Of a stretch of DNA of 64,000 bases, positions 33,104-45,187 are shown in pieces. The DNA is from Isoperla grammatica (taxonomy: Eukaryota > Arthropoda > Insecta > Plecoptera > Perlodidae). Within the stretch, counting starts at the first letter, position 1. Every line of letters begins with the position of its first letter. The notes below the pieces were generated by a model. That model was not told the origin of the DNA. It was given only the letters and a program-made list of their open reading frames with translations, and searched no databases. The position numbers and the translations under genes are program-made. The DNA is taken from positions 30,232,476 to 30,296,475 of the forward strand of contig OX246749.1 of NCBI GenBank assembly GCA_945910005.1, read 5' to 3'.

Positions 33104-34447
33104 GTCACGTGCTCGAGTCATGTGTCGTTACGTGCTCGAGCCATGCTACGTCACGTGCTAGAGTCATGTGACGTCACGTGCTCGAGTCATGTGTCGTCAC
33201 GTGCTAGAGTCATGTGACGTCACGGGCTAGAGTCATGTGACGTCACGGGCTAGAGTCATGTGACGTCACGTGCTAAAGTCATGTGACGTCACGTGCTAGA
33301 GTCATGTGACGTCACGTGCTAGAGTCATGTGTCGTTACGTGCTCGAGCCATGCTACGTCACGTGCTCGAGCCATGTGACGTCACGTGCTTGAGTCATGTG
33401 TCGTTACGTGCTCGAGCCATGCTACGTCACGTGCTTGAGCCATGTGTCACCACGTGCTCGAGCCATGCTACGTCACGTGCTCGAGCCATGTGACGTCACG
33501 TGCTCGAGTCATGTGTCGTTACGTGCTCGAGTCATGTGTCGTTACGTGCTCGAGCCATGCTACGTCACGTGCTAGAGTCATGTGACGTCACGTGCTCGAG
33601 TCATGTGTCGTCACGTGCTCGAGCCATGTGTCGTTACGTGCTCGAGCCATGCTACGTCACGTGCTTGAGCCATGTGTCACCACGTGCTCGAGCCATGCTA
33701 CGTCACGTGCTCGAGCCATGCTACGTCACGTGCTTGAGCCATGTGTCACCACGTGCTCGAGCCATGCTACGTCACGTGCTCGAGCCATGCTACGTCACGT
33801 GCTCGAGCCATGCTACGTCACGTGCTCGAGCCATGCTACGTCACGTGCTCGAGTCATGTGTCGTTACGTGCTCGAGCCATGCTACGTCACGTGCTAGAGT
33901 CATGTGACGTCACGGGCTAGAGTCATGTGACGTCACGTGCTAAAGTCATGTGACGTCACGTGCTAGAGTCATGTGACGTCACGTGCTAGAGTCATGTGTC
34001 GTTACGTGCTCGAGCCATGCTACGTCACGTGCTCGAGTCATGTGACGTCACGTGCTAGAGTCATGTGTCGTTACGTGCTCGAGCCATGCTACGTCACGTG
34101 TTCGAGTCATGTGACGTCACGTGCTCGAGTCATGTGTCGTTACGTGCTCGAGCCATGTGTCGTCAGGTGCTAGAGTCATGTGACGTCACGTGCTCGAGCC
34201 ATGCTACGTCACGTGCTCGAGCCATGCTACGTCACGTGCTCGAGTCATGTGTCGTTACGTGCTCGAGCCATGCTACGTCACGTGCTCGAGTCATGTGTCG
34301 TCACGTGCTTGAGCCATGTGTCGTTACGTGCTCGAGCCATGTGTCGTCACGTGCTAGAGTCATGTGACGTCACGTGCTCGAGCCATGCTACGTCACGTGC
34401 TCGAGCCATGCTACGTCACGTGCTTGAGTCATGCGAGGCCACGTGTC
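33104..34447 (+). repeat. 23-bp satellite, block 2 (about 58 units)
   Basis: Same unit and orientation as block 1. It continues it directly when the 27531-33103 insertion is removed. Variants CTAGAG, CTTGAG and GTGTCACCACG are more common here. Confidence 0.96.
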
Positions 34448-34789
34448 TCCAAGTATTTTGTACCTTGTCAATTGTATAATTAATCGAGCTGCCACATCAT
34501 TATGAACAACAACTTTATTACCAACGAGCCAACATAGTATCCAATAGTTCTCGTGACAGGGCCGATTTGACTTCAAAGAACCGATATCGGTTTGCTTCTG
34601 TCATAAGTTGATAAAGCGGCCAATGAAATATCTGCATATCAAAGTGAACTAGTTCCTCGATGGTCTGATTTATTAACCGCGTAGTATTGATAGAGATGGA
34701 TATTGCGCGATCGTTTATATCAGGTTAGAGAGGATGAACTTCATTCAACTCCGCCGTACGAGCATCGACGTCTTGGGACGTGCGCTCGG
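34448..34789. other. Unique spacer between inverted satellite blocks
   Basis: A 342-bp non-repetitive segment separates block 2 from the inverted block 3. It contains the perfect palindrome AACCGATATCGGTT (about 34579). No gene is seen. Confidence 0.6.
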
Positions 34790-36368
34790 TATACACGTGA
34801 CTGCACATGACTCGAGCACGTGACGACACATGACTCAAGCACGTGACGACACATGACTCAAGCAAATGACGACACATGGCTCGAGCACGTGACGACACAT
34901 GACTCAAGCACGTGACGACACATGGCTCGAGCACGTGACGACACATGACTCGAGCACGTGACGACACATGACTCAAGCAAATGACGACACATGGCTCGAG
35001 CACGTGACGACACATGACTCAAGCACGTGACGACACATGGCTCGAGCACGTGACGACACATGACTCGAGCACGTGACGACACATGACTCAAGCAAATGAC
35101 GACACATGGCTCGAGCACGTGACGACACATGACTCGAGCACGTGACGACACATGACTCAAGCAAATGACGACACATGGCTCGAGCACGTGACGACACATG
35201 ACTCGAGCACGTGACGACACATGACTCAAGCAAATGACGACACATGGCTCGAGCACGTGACGACACATGACTCAAGCACGTGACGACACATGGCTCGAGC
35301 ACGTGACGACACATGACTCTAGCACGTGACGACACATGGCTCGAGCACGTGACGACACATGACTCAAGCACGTGACGACACATGACTCAAGCACGTGACG
35401 ACACATGACTCAAGCACGTGACGACACATGACTCAAGCACGTGACTACGCATGACTCAAGCACCTGACGACACATGACTCAAGCACTGGTGACACATGGC
35501 TCAAGCACGTGACAACACATGACTCAAGCTCGTGACGACACATGACTCAAGCACGTGACTACGCATGACTCAAGCACCTGACGACACATGACTCGAGCAC
35601 GTGACTACGCATGACTCAAGCACCTGACGACACATGACTCGAGCACGTGATGACACATGACTCAAGCTCGTGACGACACATGACTCAAGCACGTGACGAC
35701 ACATGACTCAAGCACGTGATGACACATGACTCTAGCACGTGACGACACATGACTCAAGCACGTGACTACGCATGACTCAAGCACCTGACGACACCTGACT
35801 CAAGCACGTGTGACACATGGCTCAAGCACGTGACGACACATGACTCAAGCACGTGACTACGCATGACTCAAGCACCTGACGACACATGACTCAAGCACGT
35901 GTGACACATGGCTCAAGCACGTGACGACACATGACTCAAGCTCGTGACGACACATGACTCAAGCACGTGACGACACATGACTCAAGCACGTGATGACACA
36001 TTACTCGAGCACGTGATGACACATGACTCAAGCTCGTGACGACACATGACTCAAGCACGTGACGACACATGACTCTAGCACGTGACGACACATGACTCGA
36101 GCACCTGACGACACATGACTCAAGCACGTGTGACACATGGCTCAAGCACGTGACGACACATGACTCAAGCACGTGACGACACATGAATCAAGCACGTGTG
36201 ACACATGACTCAAGCACGTGACGACACATGACTCAAGCACGTGACTACGCATGACTCAAGCACCTGACGACACATGACTCAAGCACGTCTCGACACAAGA
36301 CTCAAGCACGTGTGACACATGGCTCAAGCACGCGACTACACATGACTCGAGCACGTGTCGACACATGA
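34790..36368 (-). repeat. 23-bp satellite, block 3, inverted (about 68 units)
   Basis: The unit CACGTGACGACACATGACTCAAG is the reverse complement of the block 1/2 unit, dominated by the GTGTCGTC variant. The distal half is more diverged, with 1-3 base losses and TGACTACGCATG variants. The proximal half shows a higher-order pattern (CTCAAGCAAATGACG about every 115 bp). Confidence 0.96.
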
Positions 36369-37613
36369 CTATCAAGGACAACTACGAACACCTATTCAAA
36401 AACATGTCTCATATGCAACCACAATCATACTTTTCTAATGTTTCCCCTTCATTACCAATGCTATGTTGAATTAAAAACTTTCACAGTATAATACTCTGCT
36501 TAGCAATCTACTTATCTGCACCATTGAAGAGTAAACAACTGTTATCTATCTGCCTGTTTGCTTTGTCTTTCTGTCCTCTGTCTCTCTGTCTGTCTCTCTT
36601 TTCCCCCCTCACTCTCATAAACTCGCACTCCTTATTGAATTCAAGAAAATAAAAATCCAAACACGACGGGAATCGAACCAGGGTTTCCCAATTTGTCTGG
36701 GCGTTTTGACCTTTTGGCCTCCTGGGTTAAATTCCCAGTCAGGGTTTTTTCTTTATGGAATGCAAAACAATAATAATCCACGAGCGAATGTACCTGTACT
36801 TGAATATTTTGAATCTTGAATATTATTTGGCTTATATTGTGTATATACAGACGTTTCTGGCGTTGCGACCACGATATATTGAATGTATGGTATGAATGCG
36901 GTCAAACCATAAACCTGTGCAACATAATACGTGCGTAATAACAACAAGAACAACAACATAACAATTTAGAGAGCAAAAAAACGTAAACTTCTATTTTGTT
37001 ATTCATTATTATAATCAGTAGGTTGCTTAGCTATCAACTTATTATACACTTATTACACAAAATCGTTAATTTTAAAGCCATCAGAACGATTCAAACATAG
37101 AAACGGGTTAGTTTTTTCGCACGAATCCGAATAGTTTGTTAAAAGTTGCGAAATATTGAATCTGGCACTCTTTAATATGTACCTGTAGAAAATCACCTTA
37201 TGAATAGGCGACATTTGACAGGTGAGATTTATGGGTAGCGTATAGAGCTCTTTATCTCCGCTACCTGGACAAAGGTTTTTACGTCTGTCAGCGTCTGTGA
37301 ACAATTAGGGGTCAGTAAAATGGCCCTCTGTTGACCGAAACGCCACCACGTCTCGCGCTCACTTCCCGGAGTGAAAGGAAACATAGGTGTTTTATTTTTG
37401 TGCTTGGCTGTACTCGTATTTCCCTAAGGAATAGAATCATGTTTATAAATAAAACGACCTCTTTGTTAGTTTCCTCGTTCATGTCCTCGGACTCTGACTT
37501 ATGTTCATGTAGGGTTTGCCTCCCCCCTATCCCCCCCCCCCCACTAACACGCGCCAAGCTTTTAGCATGAGCAGCCTTAGCCTTGAGCTTGAGTGTGCAA
37601 TTCCCAGCCGAGC
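36369..37613. other. Non-coding stretch with a SINE-like fragment
   Basis: Bases 36661-36725 carry a minus-strand tRNA-like piece (GGGAATCGAACC on +, that is GGTTCGATTCCC as box B) followed by a partial repeat CTGGGTTAAATTCCCAGTCA. The remainder (37000-37600) has short frames without domains. Confidence 0.45.
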
Positions 37614-37621
37614 CTTATCAC

Positions 37622-38241
37622 TAGGGCTAGGATGTTCAGGACCTTTCAAAGTGAGAAAAAGGCAGGCAAATAGTACCTTAAAAACAGCAAAAAAGGACCT
37701 AAATAGGACCTATTGAATTTAATCGAATTCTATTGGTTTCATTACGTTCACTATTGTTTTATTAAATTAAGTTAGTTACACCAATATATTTTCGTGGAGT
37801 GGGGGGGGGGGGGGGAATAGTTTTGTCGATGTATCAAACACAAGAAGAAAAATTAAAAACATAATTTTATCTTTCTAATTTCATTTCACGTATTTTAGCG
37901 TCGCTGCAGACATCGGCTGGCTCATCTCATCTCTGACTCATCGTTACAGTATTCGACAACAAACAAGTCATTGCGTATGCTTGGCCCGATGATGTGGCAA
38001 GCTCGACACTGCACTCGCACGTTTTGCATCCGTTTTAGCAAATTATATCAAAATAGGCAAATAGTCCCTTAAAAATGCCCAAAAAGGACCTTTTCTCATG
38101 AAATGATGTAAATAGGCATTTTAAGGCAAAATAAAATGCATATTTTTGGCATCCCTAACACTTGAAACACACTTAAAACTATTTTCCAGGCGAGTATTTA
38201 CCAATAGAAAAAAAGGAGATGTCCTGAACATCCTAGCCCTA
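37622..38241. mobile_element. 620-bp non-autonomous hAT-type transposon (MITE)
   Basis: TIRs TAGGGCTAGGATGTTCAGGA (37622) and the complement ending at 38241 are flanked by a perfect 8-bp direct repeat CTTATCAC (37614-37621 and 38242-38249). An 8-bp duplication with short TIRs is diagnostic of hAT-superfamily integration. The interior contains a subterminal repeat (AGGCAAATAGT...CTTAAAAA near both ends) and no transposase. Confidence 0.92.
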
Positions 38242-38249
38242 CTTATCAC

Positions 38250-38631
38250 TGTCCGTCTTCAATAACTTCATCTTTCAGGGGTCAGAAAATACATTAAACT
38301 AGATAAAGTAAAAACAAAATATGATGTGCTTATTAAGACCGGCAAATCAACGGGAAATTATTATCTCCAACAACACTATTTCTATGCAAAATTAAAAGTA
38401 AGGTATTGACATATTACTTTGACACAATTTGTAAGTCCACAAGTGAAGGTAATTAACGACATGTCAAATAAGGTCCTCCTTTGTTAATCAGTTTTTATAA
38501 CTGAATAGGATAGACATTAAATAAATAAATAAAGTATACAATACTCTATTTAGTTAATAGCTTCAAAGTCTTCCTTAATTGTCTGGGACGCTTGATGGAA
38601 TGAGATTCCGCAGCCACTCTCTGGTTGTATG
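38250..38631. other. Non-coding stretch
   Basis: AT-rich sequence between the MITE and the 114-bp array; nothing recognised. Confidence 0.5.
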
Positions 38632-40670
38632 TCTGGTGTCACACTATGCGTTACTAACGGTCCTGCAAGAGCGGAACGCTTTGACGGGATGGTGACAGCA
38701 CACGCTTTTAAATGTGAGGTGTCACACTTGTGCGTTGCCAACGCGCCCAACGGATGCTACCGCATCATGCTGCCGCGTGGCGGGATGAGCGGACAGCGGG
38801 ATTTGAGCAACAACACACGTAGTTAGATGCAAGGTGTCACACTGTGCGTTGCCAACGCGCCCAACGGATGCTACCCCATTATGCTGCCGCGTGGCGGGAT
38901 GAGCGGACAGCGGGATTTGAGCAACAACACACGTAGTTAGGTGCAAGGTGTCACACTGTGCGTTGCCAACGCGCCCAACGGATGCTACCGCAGCATGCTG
39001 CCGCGTGGCGGGTTGAGCGGACAGCGGGATTTGAGCAACAACACACGTAGTTAGATGCAAGGTGTCACACTGTGCGTTGCCAACGCGCCCAACGGATGCT
39101 ACCCCATTATGCTGCCGCGTGGCGGGATGAGCGGACAGCGGGATTTGAGCGACAACACACGTAGTTAGATGCAAGGTGTCACACTTGTGCGTTGCCAACG
39201 CGCCCAACGGATGCTACCGCATCATGCTGCTGCGTGGCGGGGTGAGCGGACAGCGGGATTTGAGCGGCAACACACGTAGTTAGGTGCAAGGTGTCACACT
39301 GTGCGTTGCCAACGCGCCCAACGGATGCTACCGCAGCATGCTGCCGCGTGGCGGGATGGGCGGACAGCGGGATTTGAGCGGCAACACACGTAGTTAGGTG
39401 CAAGGTGTCACACTGTGCGTTGCCAACGCGCCCAACGGATGCTTCTGCATCATGCTGCCGCGTGGCGGGATGAGCGGACAGCGGGATTTGAGCGACAACA
39501 CACGTAGTTAGGTGCATGGTGTCACACTGTGCGTTGCGAACGCGCCCAACGGATGCTACCGCAGCATGCTGCCGCGTGGCGGGATGAGCGGACAGCGGGA
39601 TTTGAGCGACAACACACGTAGTTAGGTGCAAGGTGTCACACTGTGCGTTGCCAACGCGCCCAACGGATGCTACCGCAGCATGCTGCCGCGTGGCGGGATG
39701 AGCGGACAGCGGGATTTGAGCGACAACACACGTAGTTAGGTGCAAGGTGTCACACTGTGCGTTGCCAACGCGCCCAACGGATGCTACCGCATCATGCTGC
39801 TTGTGGCGGGATGAGCGGACAGCGGGATTTGAGCGACAACACACGTAGTTAAGTGCGAGGTGTCACACTTGTGCGTTGCCAACGCGCCCAATGGATGCTA
39901 CCGCAGCATGCTGCCGCGTGGCGGGATGAGCGGACAGTGGGATTTGAGCGACAACACACGTAGTTAGGTGCAAGGTGTCACACTGTGCGTTGCTAACGCG
40001 CCCAACGGATGCTACCGCATCATGCTGCCGCGTGGCGGGATGAGCGGACAGCGGGATTTGAGCGACAACACACGTAGTTAGGTGCAAGGTGTCACACTGT
40101 GCGTTGCTAACGCGCCCAACGGATGCTACCGCATCATGCTGCCGCGTGGCGGGATGAGCGGACAGCGGGATTTGAACGACAACACACGTAGTTAGGTGCA
40201 AGGTGTCACACTGTGCGTTGCCAACGCGCCCAACGGATGCTACCACAGCATGCTGCCGCGTGGCGGGATGAGCGGACAGCGGGATTTGAGCGACAACACA
40301 CGTAGTTAGGTGCATGGTGTCACACTGTGCGTTGCGAACGCGCCCAACGGATGCTACCGCAGCATGCTGCCGCGTGGCGGGATGAGCGGACAGCGGGATT
40401 TGAGCGACAACACACGTTGTTAGGTGCAAGGTGTCACACTGTGCGTTGCCAACGCGCCCAACGGATGCTACCGCAGCATGCTGCCGCGTGGCGGGATGAG
40501 CGGACAGCGGGATTTGAGCGACAACACACGTAGTTAGGTGCAAGGTGTCACACTGTGCGTTGGCAACGCGCCCAACGGATGCTACCGCATCATGCTGCCG
40601 CGTGGCGGGATGAGCGGACAGCGGGATTTGAGCGACAACACACGTAGTTAGGTGCAAGGTGTCACACTGT
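38632..40670. repeat. 114-bp minisatellite, 17 units plus one diverged
   Basis: Units begin GGTGTCACACTGTGCGTTGC and run through CAACGCGCCCAACGGATGCT, a CATGCTGCCGCGTGGCGGG segment and AACACACGTAGTTAG. The period equals 38 codons, and the minus strand is open with a repeated segment HLTTCVVAQIPLSAHPATRQ. A single extra T in three units (CACACTTGTGC) and a deletion near 39800 break it into frames of 161, 221 and 264 residues. No start region or gene context is found, so coding is doubtful. A degenerate first unit lies at 38632-38717. Confidence 0.95.
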
Positions 40671-42449
40671 GGGGTTGTAAAGGAGCGTTAGCTAGTTGTT
40701 TGTACTGTTTTTCACAATGTTTTATGTATACGAGTTCATTTCATTTCTTGTTTACTTTTCGTTAAATATATTTGTATCCTTTTTTTGTAACCTTTCTTTC
40801 TTTGTTTTCAGTTTTTGTATGATGAGGTATATTTTTTAGTTACGTGCTGTCACTATCTTTTGTCTAGTCTTTTGAATTGTATGTTTATGTTTAAGACACA
40901 GTTAAGCCTAAGTGCTTTGTGGCTTTTTATATAGATTAACCATTGTTATGTTAATTTGTATAATTTATAATCGAATAAGAAAAATTATAATAATAATAAT
41001 AATTATTATTATTATTATTACTATTGCAATACATACAAACTCGTTCAAAACCGGCGTAAACATGTTGTACGGACAAAAATGTCAAGTATTTCCATGCGTT
41101 TACCTTATTAAAGTCTACTTAGAACTAATTAAATACATCATTGTCCATATTGTTTTCCAAAACAAACTGTGGATATGCTATGTACGGTCGTGGCCGATTT
41201 GTACTCATCCCAGCATTCGCTCTTCGTATATGGTATTAACCACGAAAACCACCATCAGGATGGAGAACTTTTTGAAGTCTTCATTCTTCTTAGTTCAAAA
41301 ATTGTCGTACTATCCTACATGTGTTCAAAATACTTGCTTTTTGCATCTCGATGTATATGTTCGGTTGGAGACCAATTAGTTTAATACTGTCATGGAGTTT
41401 TCACGGAAAAACTCCTTTGCTGATTAAATTAAAGGTCAACCGTCACATTATTCTGCTTCCACAGCCTTTTTTATTTCAATAGATAACTCCTTATGACCTT
41501 ATATGTTTATCTTTTCTCGCCAAGTTGTCTCTAGATTGTGGCCTAAAGGAATTGCAACATCAATTTAAATCGTTTCTTGTTTCTGCTTGTCAATAAATAT
41601 AATATCAGCTCTAAATGCGATGTATGGTTTGGTCTGTTATGACTGCCCGGCCGTAATATAATTTGTAATTCTTACTATCTAACACCTTTTCAGTCTTGTA
41701 TTTGTAATATCATATTACAAATACAAGCCTGCTGCTTAGTGCTGATAGTGAGTCCCTTTTCGTAATGGGAAAAGGGGGGTTCGATGTTTTGACTTTCCTG
41801 TTGGCTCGGATTTCGTGAGCTCGGGCGGGTTGGTCGCTACAGCGGCCAGGAGTCTTTACCTCTTTATTGAGGTCATTTGATGCGGCAGGCGGGACCACAA
41901 GGGGTTCATTTTAACCTCGTGGGGTGTTGTTGTCACTTTGGGGGTGGCTAGTGCTTGGTTGGGACTGTGTTACATTGTCTTTGGTTCGAGGCCCGACGCG
42001 AGCTTAGTCGTACCGCGCGCGGACGCTGTCCAGCCGGCTGATGTTCCGTCGGTTGCGATAGTCGAGTTCGTGCGTAGTCAGCATCCATGCCGACTCGGGA
42101 GCTGTATACCCTGTGCACGGTTAGATCAGGCACTGCTGTATGTTGTGTTTGGCGTTGGTTTTCGTTTTGACTCGACACTCGTAAGTGTGGTTTATAACTG
42201 TCGAAATGTCCATAGTGGGTTTCAGGTTATACCTAGGTTATGTTAGCGTTGTAGTCTTCAACCACATTGTTGGGCATGCAGTCGTTTTGTTGAAAAGCTA
42301 GGTTTATTGTTACACTTTGTATTGTTTGGGCTAATTAAGCTTTAGGTTTGTTGGACATTTCGGAGTTTGCCAGACTTGATCGTTGACGCGCGTCGATCAG
42401 GTGCGGTGGAATTGATTGGATCCGACGTTGACGCAATTAGATAATTGAA
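40671..42449. other. Non-coding or unassigned stretch
   Basis: It contains an (AAT)/(ATT) run at 40985-41025 and a 33-bp palindrome at 41695-41727 (CTTGTATTTGTAATA, TCA, then its complement). From about 41880 it becomes CpG- and GC-rich up to the 65-bp array. Frames at 40912-41379 and 41938-42246 show no domain I can name. Confidence 0.4.
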
Positions 42450-44267
42450 ATGTCCAGTTTTCTCGATGGTTCTTTTTGTGCATGTGAATTTCGGTGGTGT
42501 CAGTCGTGCATTGGTTGTTGCGTTGCTCACTATACCCGTACGTCATGGACAGTTGGTCGTTTGTCGAGAACTGCAGAATTGGGCAGGTTCCGAGATGGGA
42601 GGCGTTGGTGTGCGGCCCGGGTTATGAGCCAGGCGACACCTGCGCAGTCGGAACGTGTGAGGGAGTGGACCAAGGCCCAGGGCGCCCTGTTGGGCACCGA
42701 GGTGTTGATTGCGGTACGGGGTTTGTTGGGAGGGGGCAAGGGGGCTCCTTCCAGTCAGGAGGCGCAGTGGGCAGCGAGATACCGGTATTGTTGGGAGGGG
42801 GCAAGGGGGCTCCTTCCAGTCAGGAGGCGCAGTGGGCAGCGAGATACCGGTATTGTTGGGAGGGGGCAAGGGGGCTCCTTCCAGTCAGGAGGCGCAGTGG
42901 GCAGCGAGATACTGGTATTGTTGGGAGGGGGCAAGGGGGCTCCTTCCAGTCAGGAGACGCAGTGGGCAGCGAGATACTGGTATTGCTGGGAGGGGGCAAG
43001 GGGGCTCTTTCCAGTCAGGAGGCGCAGTGGGCAGCGAGATACCGGTATTGTTGGGAGGGGGCAAGGGGGCTCATTCCAGTGTGGAGGCGCAGTGGGCAGC
43101 GAGATACCGGTATTGTTGGGAGGGGGCAAGGGGGCTCCTTCCAGTCAGGAGGCGCAGTGGGCAGCGAGATACCGGTATTGTTGGGAGGGGGCAAGGGGGC
43201 TCCTTCCAGTCAGGAGACGCAGTGGGCAGCGAGATACCGGTATTGTTGGGAGGGGGCAAGGGGGCTCCTTCCAGTCAGGAGACGCAGTGGGCAGCGAGAT
43301 ACCGGTATTGTTGGGAGGGGGCAAGGGGGCTCCTTCCAGTCAGGAGACGCAGTGGGCAGCGAGATACCGGTATTGTTGGGAGGGGGCAAGGGGGCTCCTT
43401 CCAGTCAGGAGGCGCAGTGGGCAGCGAGATACCGGTATTGTTGGGAGGGGACAAGGGGGCTCCTTCCAGTCAGGAGGCGCAGTGGGCAGCGAGATACCGG
43501 TATTGTTGGGAGGGGGCAAGGGGGCTCCTTCCAGTCAGGAGGCGCAGTGGGCAGCGATATACCGGTATTGTTGGGAGGGGGCAAGGGGGCTCATTCCAGT
43601 GTGGAGGCGCAGTGGGCAGCGAGATACCGGTATTGTTGGGAGGGGGCAAGGGGGCTCCTTCCAGTCAGGAGGCGCAGTGGGCAGCGAGATACCGGTATTG
43701 TTGGGAGGGGGCAAGGGGGCTCCTTCCAGTCAGGAGACGCAGTGGGCAGCGAGATACCGGTATTGTTGGGAGGGGGCAAGGGGGCTCCTTCCAGTCAGGA
43801 GACGCAGTGGGCAGCGAGATACCGGTATTGTTGGGAGGGGGCAAGGGGGCTCCTTCCAGTCAGGAGACGCAGTGGGCAGCGAGATACCGGTATTGTTGGG
43901 AGGGGGCAAGGGGGCTCCTTCCAGTCAGGAGGCGCAGTGGGCAGCGAGATACCGGTATTGTTGGGAGGGGGCAAGGGGGCTCCTTCCAGTCAGGAGACGC
44001 AGTGGGCAGCGAGATACCGGTATTGTTGGGAGGGGGCAAGGGGGCTCCTTCCAGTCAGGAGGCGCAGTGGGCAGCGAGATACCGGTATTGTTGGGAGGGG
44101 GCAAGGGGGCTCCTTCCAGTCAGGAGGCGCAGTGGGCAGCGAGATACCGGTATTGGGCCGCTCGGTATCTGGAGACTTACCAGGTCCACCCAGAGGATGA
44201 TGGGCCGGTACCAGGCACCGTTGGTGAGGCGGTGGTACCCGTACATTACTACAAGTTCTACTTGTAG
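42450..44267 (+). CDS. Open frame of unknown function carrying the 65-bp array
   Basis: A 605-residue frame runs from GC-rich sequence through all 22 units of the 65-bp array and out into a non-repetitive tail. The non-repeat parts are an N-terminal region (its last part from M at about 42624: MSQATPAQSERVREW, then LLGTEVLIAVRGLLGGG) and the C-terminus AARYLETYQVHPEDDGPVP, then VVPVHYYKFYL and TAG. The frame enters and leaves the array in the same register (SSQEAQWAARYRY at both edges), as expected if one original unit was amplified by 21 copies (1365 bp, 455 codons). Two other + frames are also long, so openness alone proves nothing. No homologous domain is recognised; gene, transposon gag-like piece or chance are all possible. 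Confidence 0.3.
   Translation: MSSFLDGSFCACEFRWCQSCIGCCVAHYTRTSWTVGRLSRTAELGRFRDGRRWCAARVMSQATPAQSERVREWTKAQGALLGTEVLIAVRGLLGGGKGAPSSQEAQWAARYRYCWEGARGLLPVRRRSGQRDTGIVGRGQGGSFQSGGAVGSEILVLLGGGKGAPSSQETQWAARYWYCWEGARGLFPVRRRSGQRDTGIVGRGQGGSFQCGGAVGSEIPVLLGGGKGAPSSQEAQWAARYRYCWEGARGLLPVRRRSGQRDTGIVGRGQGGSFQSGDAVGSEIPVLLGGGKGAPSSQETQWAARYRYCWEGARGLLPVRRRSGQRDTGIVGRGQGGSFQSGGAVGSEIPVLLGGGKGAPSSQEAQWAAIYRYCWEGARGLIPVWRRSGQRDTGIVGRGQGGSFQSGGAVGSEIPVLLGGGKGAPSSQETQWAARYRYCWEGARGLLPVRRRSGQRDTGIVGRGQGGSFQSGDAVGSEIPVLLGGGKGAPSSQEAQWAARYRYCWEGARGLLPVRRRSGQRDTGIVGRGQGGSFQSGGAVGSEIPVLLGGGKGAPSSQEAQWAARYRYWAARYLETYQVHPEDDGPVPGTVGEAVVPVHYYKFYL
42721..44150. repeat. 65-bp minisatellite, exactly 22 units
   Basis: The unit TTGTTGGGAGGGGGCAAGGG continues with GGCTCCTTCCAGTCAGGAGG, CGCAGTGGGCAGCGAGATAC and CGG. 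1430 bp / 65 = 22 with no indel. Variation is confined to a few positions (GGAGGCG/GGAGACG, TCAGGA/TGTGGA, CTCCTT/CTCATT). All three plus-strand frames stay open. Confidence 0.97.
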
Positions 44268-44282
44268 CGCCTCTGGGTCGTG

Positions 44283-45187
44283 AAAGGGGGAAGGGGGAGC
44301 TCATGGTTCTTTTGAATTTTGCTTGTGTTTTGTTTTATTTTGTTATTGATTTATCCTAGATTTGTTCAAAATAGGATGTAAGTTATTATTTCAGGCTTTC
44401 AAGTTTTTCGATTGGTTTGAGTCGTCATTTTGGCGGCTGGGTGGGGGGGGGGGGGGGGGGGGGGGGTCTGGCAGGTAAAGGTTTCATGGTGTGGTTTTTA
44501 GTAGGACGTCTTCTCTTTCTCCTAGATTTTTGAATCAACGTGGTGGCTTATCGTTGACAGCTTTGGTTGACAGCTCGACGGTCTATTATGGAGATGGATC
44601 CTTCACTGCCTCTCTTCGTCCGTGCGCGGGCACTGGTGGGGGTAAGAGGGGAAGACATTCTGCATAACACGGATAAACTCTTTAGTTGACGGCCACTTTA
44701 TGTACGTTTGTGTAGAATGAATAGCCTAGTTTGTATATTAATATTTGTTATTATTATTATTAAAAGCTACAATTATTTCTGTTATTATTACAATTACTAT
44801 AATATGCTACGTTGTCAATCTCTATACGTTGATAGCCTACTTATCACAGACACTGATATTATTGTATATTGGTAGATATACAACAATAGGCTAAGTACTT
44901 GATATTTGGTACGCAATATCATACAATTTTGATGTATTTTTGTATTAATGCAATTTTGATATGTATGTACAATGTAGTTGTAAGATCATACAATGTATTG
45001 TGAAAATAGCAAACCTGCTTATAATAAAGATACTACTAGTACAAGCTCACCGTAGTTAAAATAACAGATTAACAATATATGTTCTGGTTTACTCAGTGTG
45101 ATATATTCTCACATTTTCTTTCATCCACCACCACCACCCACCCAACTTAAAGGTTAAGAACGATGCTCCACCTTCTACAAAAGGTTC
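44283..45187. other. Non-coding stretch with a G tract
   Basis: A poly-G run of about 24 bases lies at 44443-44466, followed by AT-rich sequence with ATT repeats (44745-44762) and a CCA-rich run near 45127. No gene is recognised. Confidence 0.5.

Noticed and set aside
32581..33108. Minus-strand repeat protein (PQPQIQLLEYCRWNTSV)
   Set aside because: The 51-bp repeat is equally open in other frames; no start context, splice signal or homologous domain supports coding.
26264..36368. Possible CRISPR array
   Set aside because: There are no unique spacers between repeats, the unit itself is only 23 bp, and the genome is eukaryotic.
38629..38826. Plus-strand frame at the start of the 114-bp array
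   Set aside because: It spans a degenerate unit only and ends in the next unit.
41695..41727. Perfect 15-bp-arm palindrome as an intrinsic terminator
   Set aside because: Hairpin terminators are a bacterial feature, there is no gene upstream, and AT-rich palindromes of this size are common here.
44581..44655. Possible short first exon (MEMDPSLPLFVRARALVG then GTAAGAGG)
   Set aside because: A start codon and donor-like site occur, but there is no promoter, no acceptor partner and no recognisable product.
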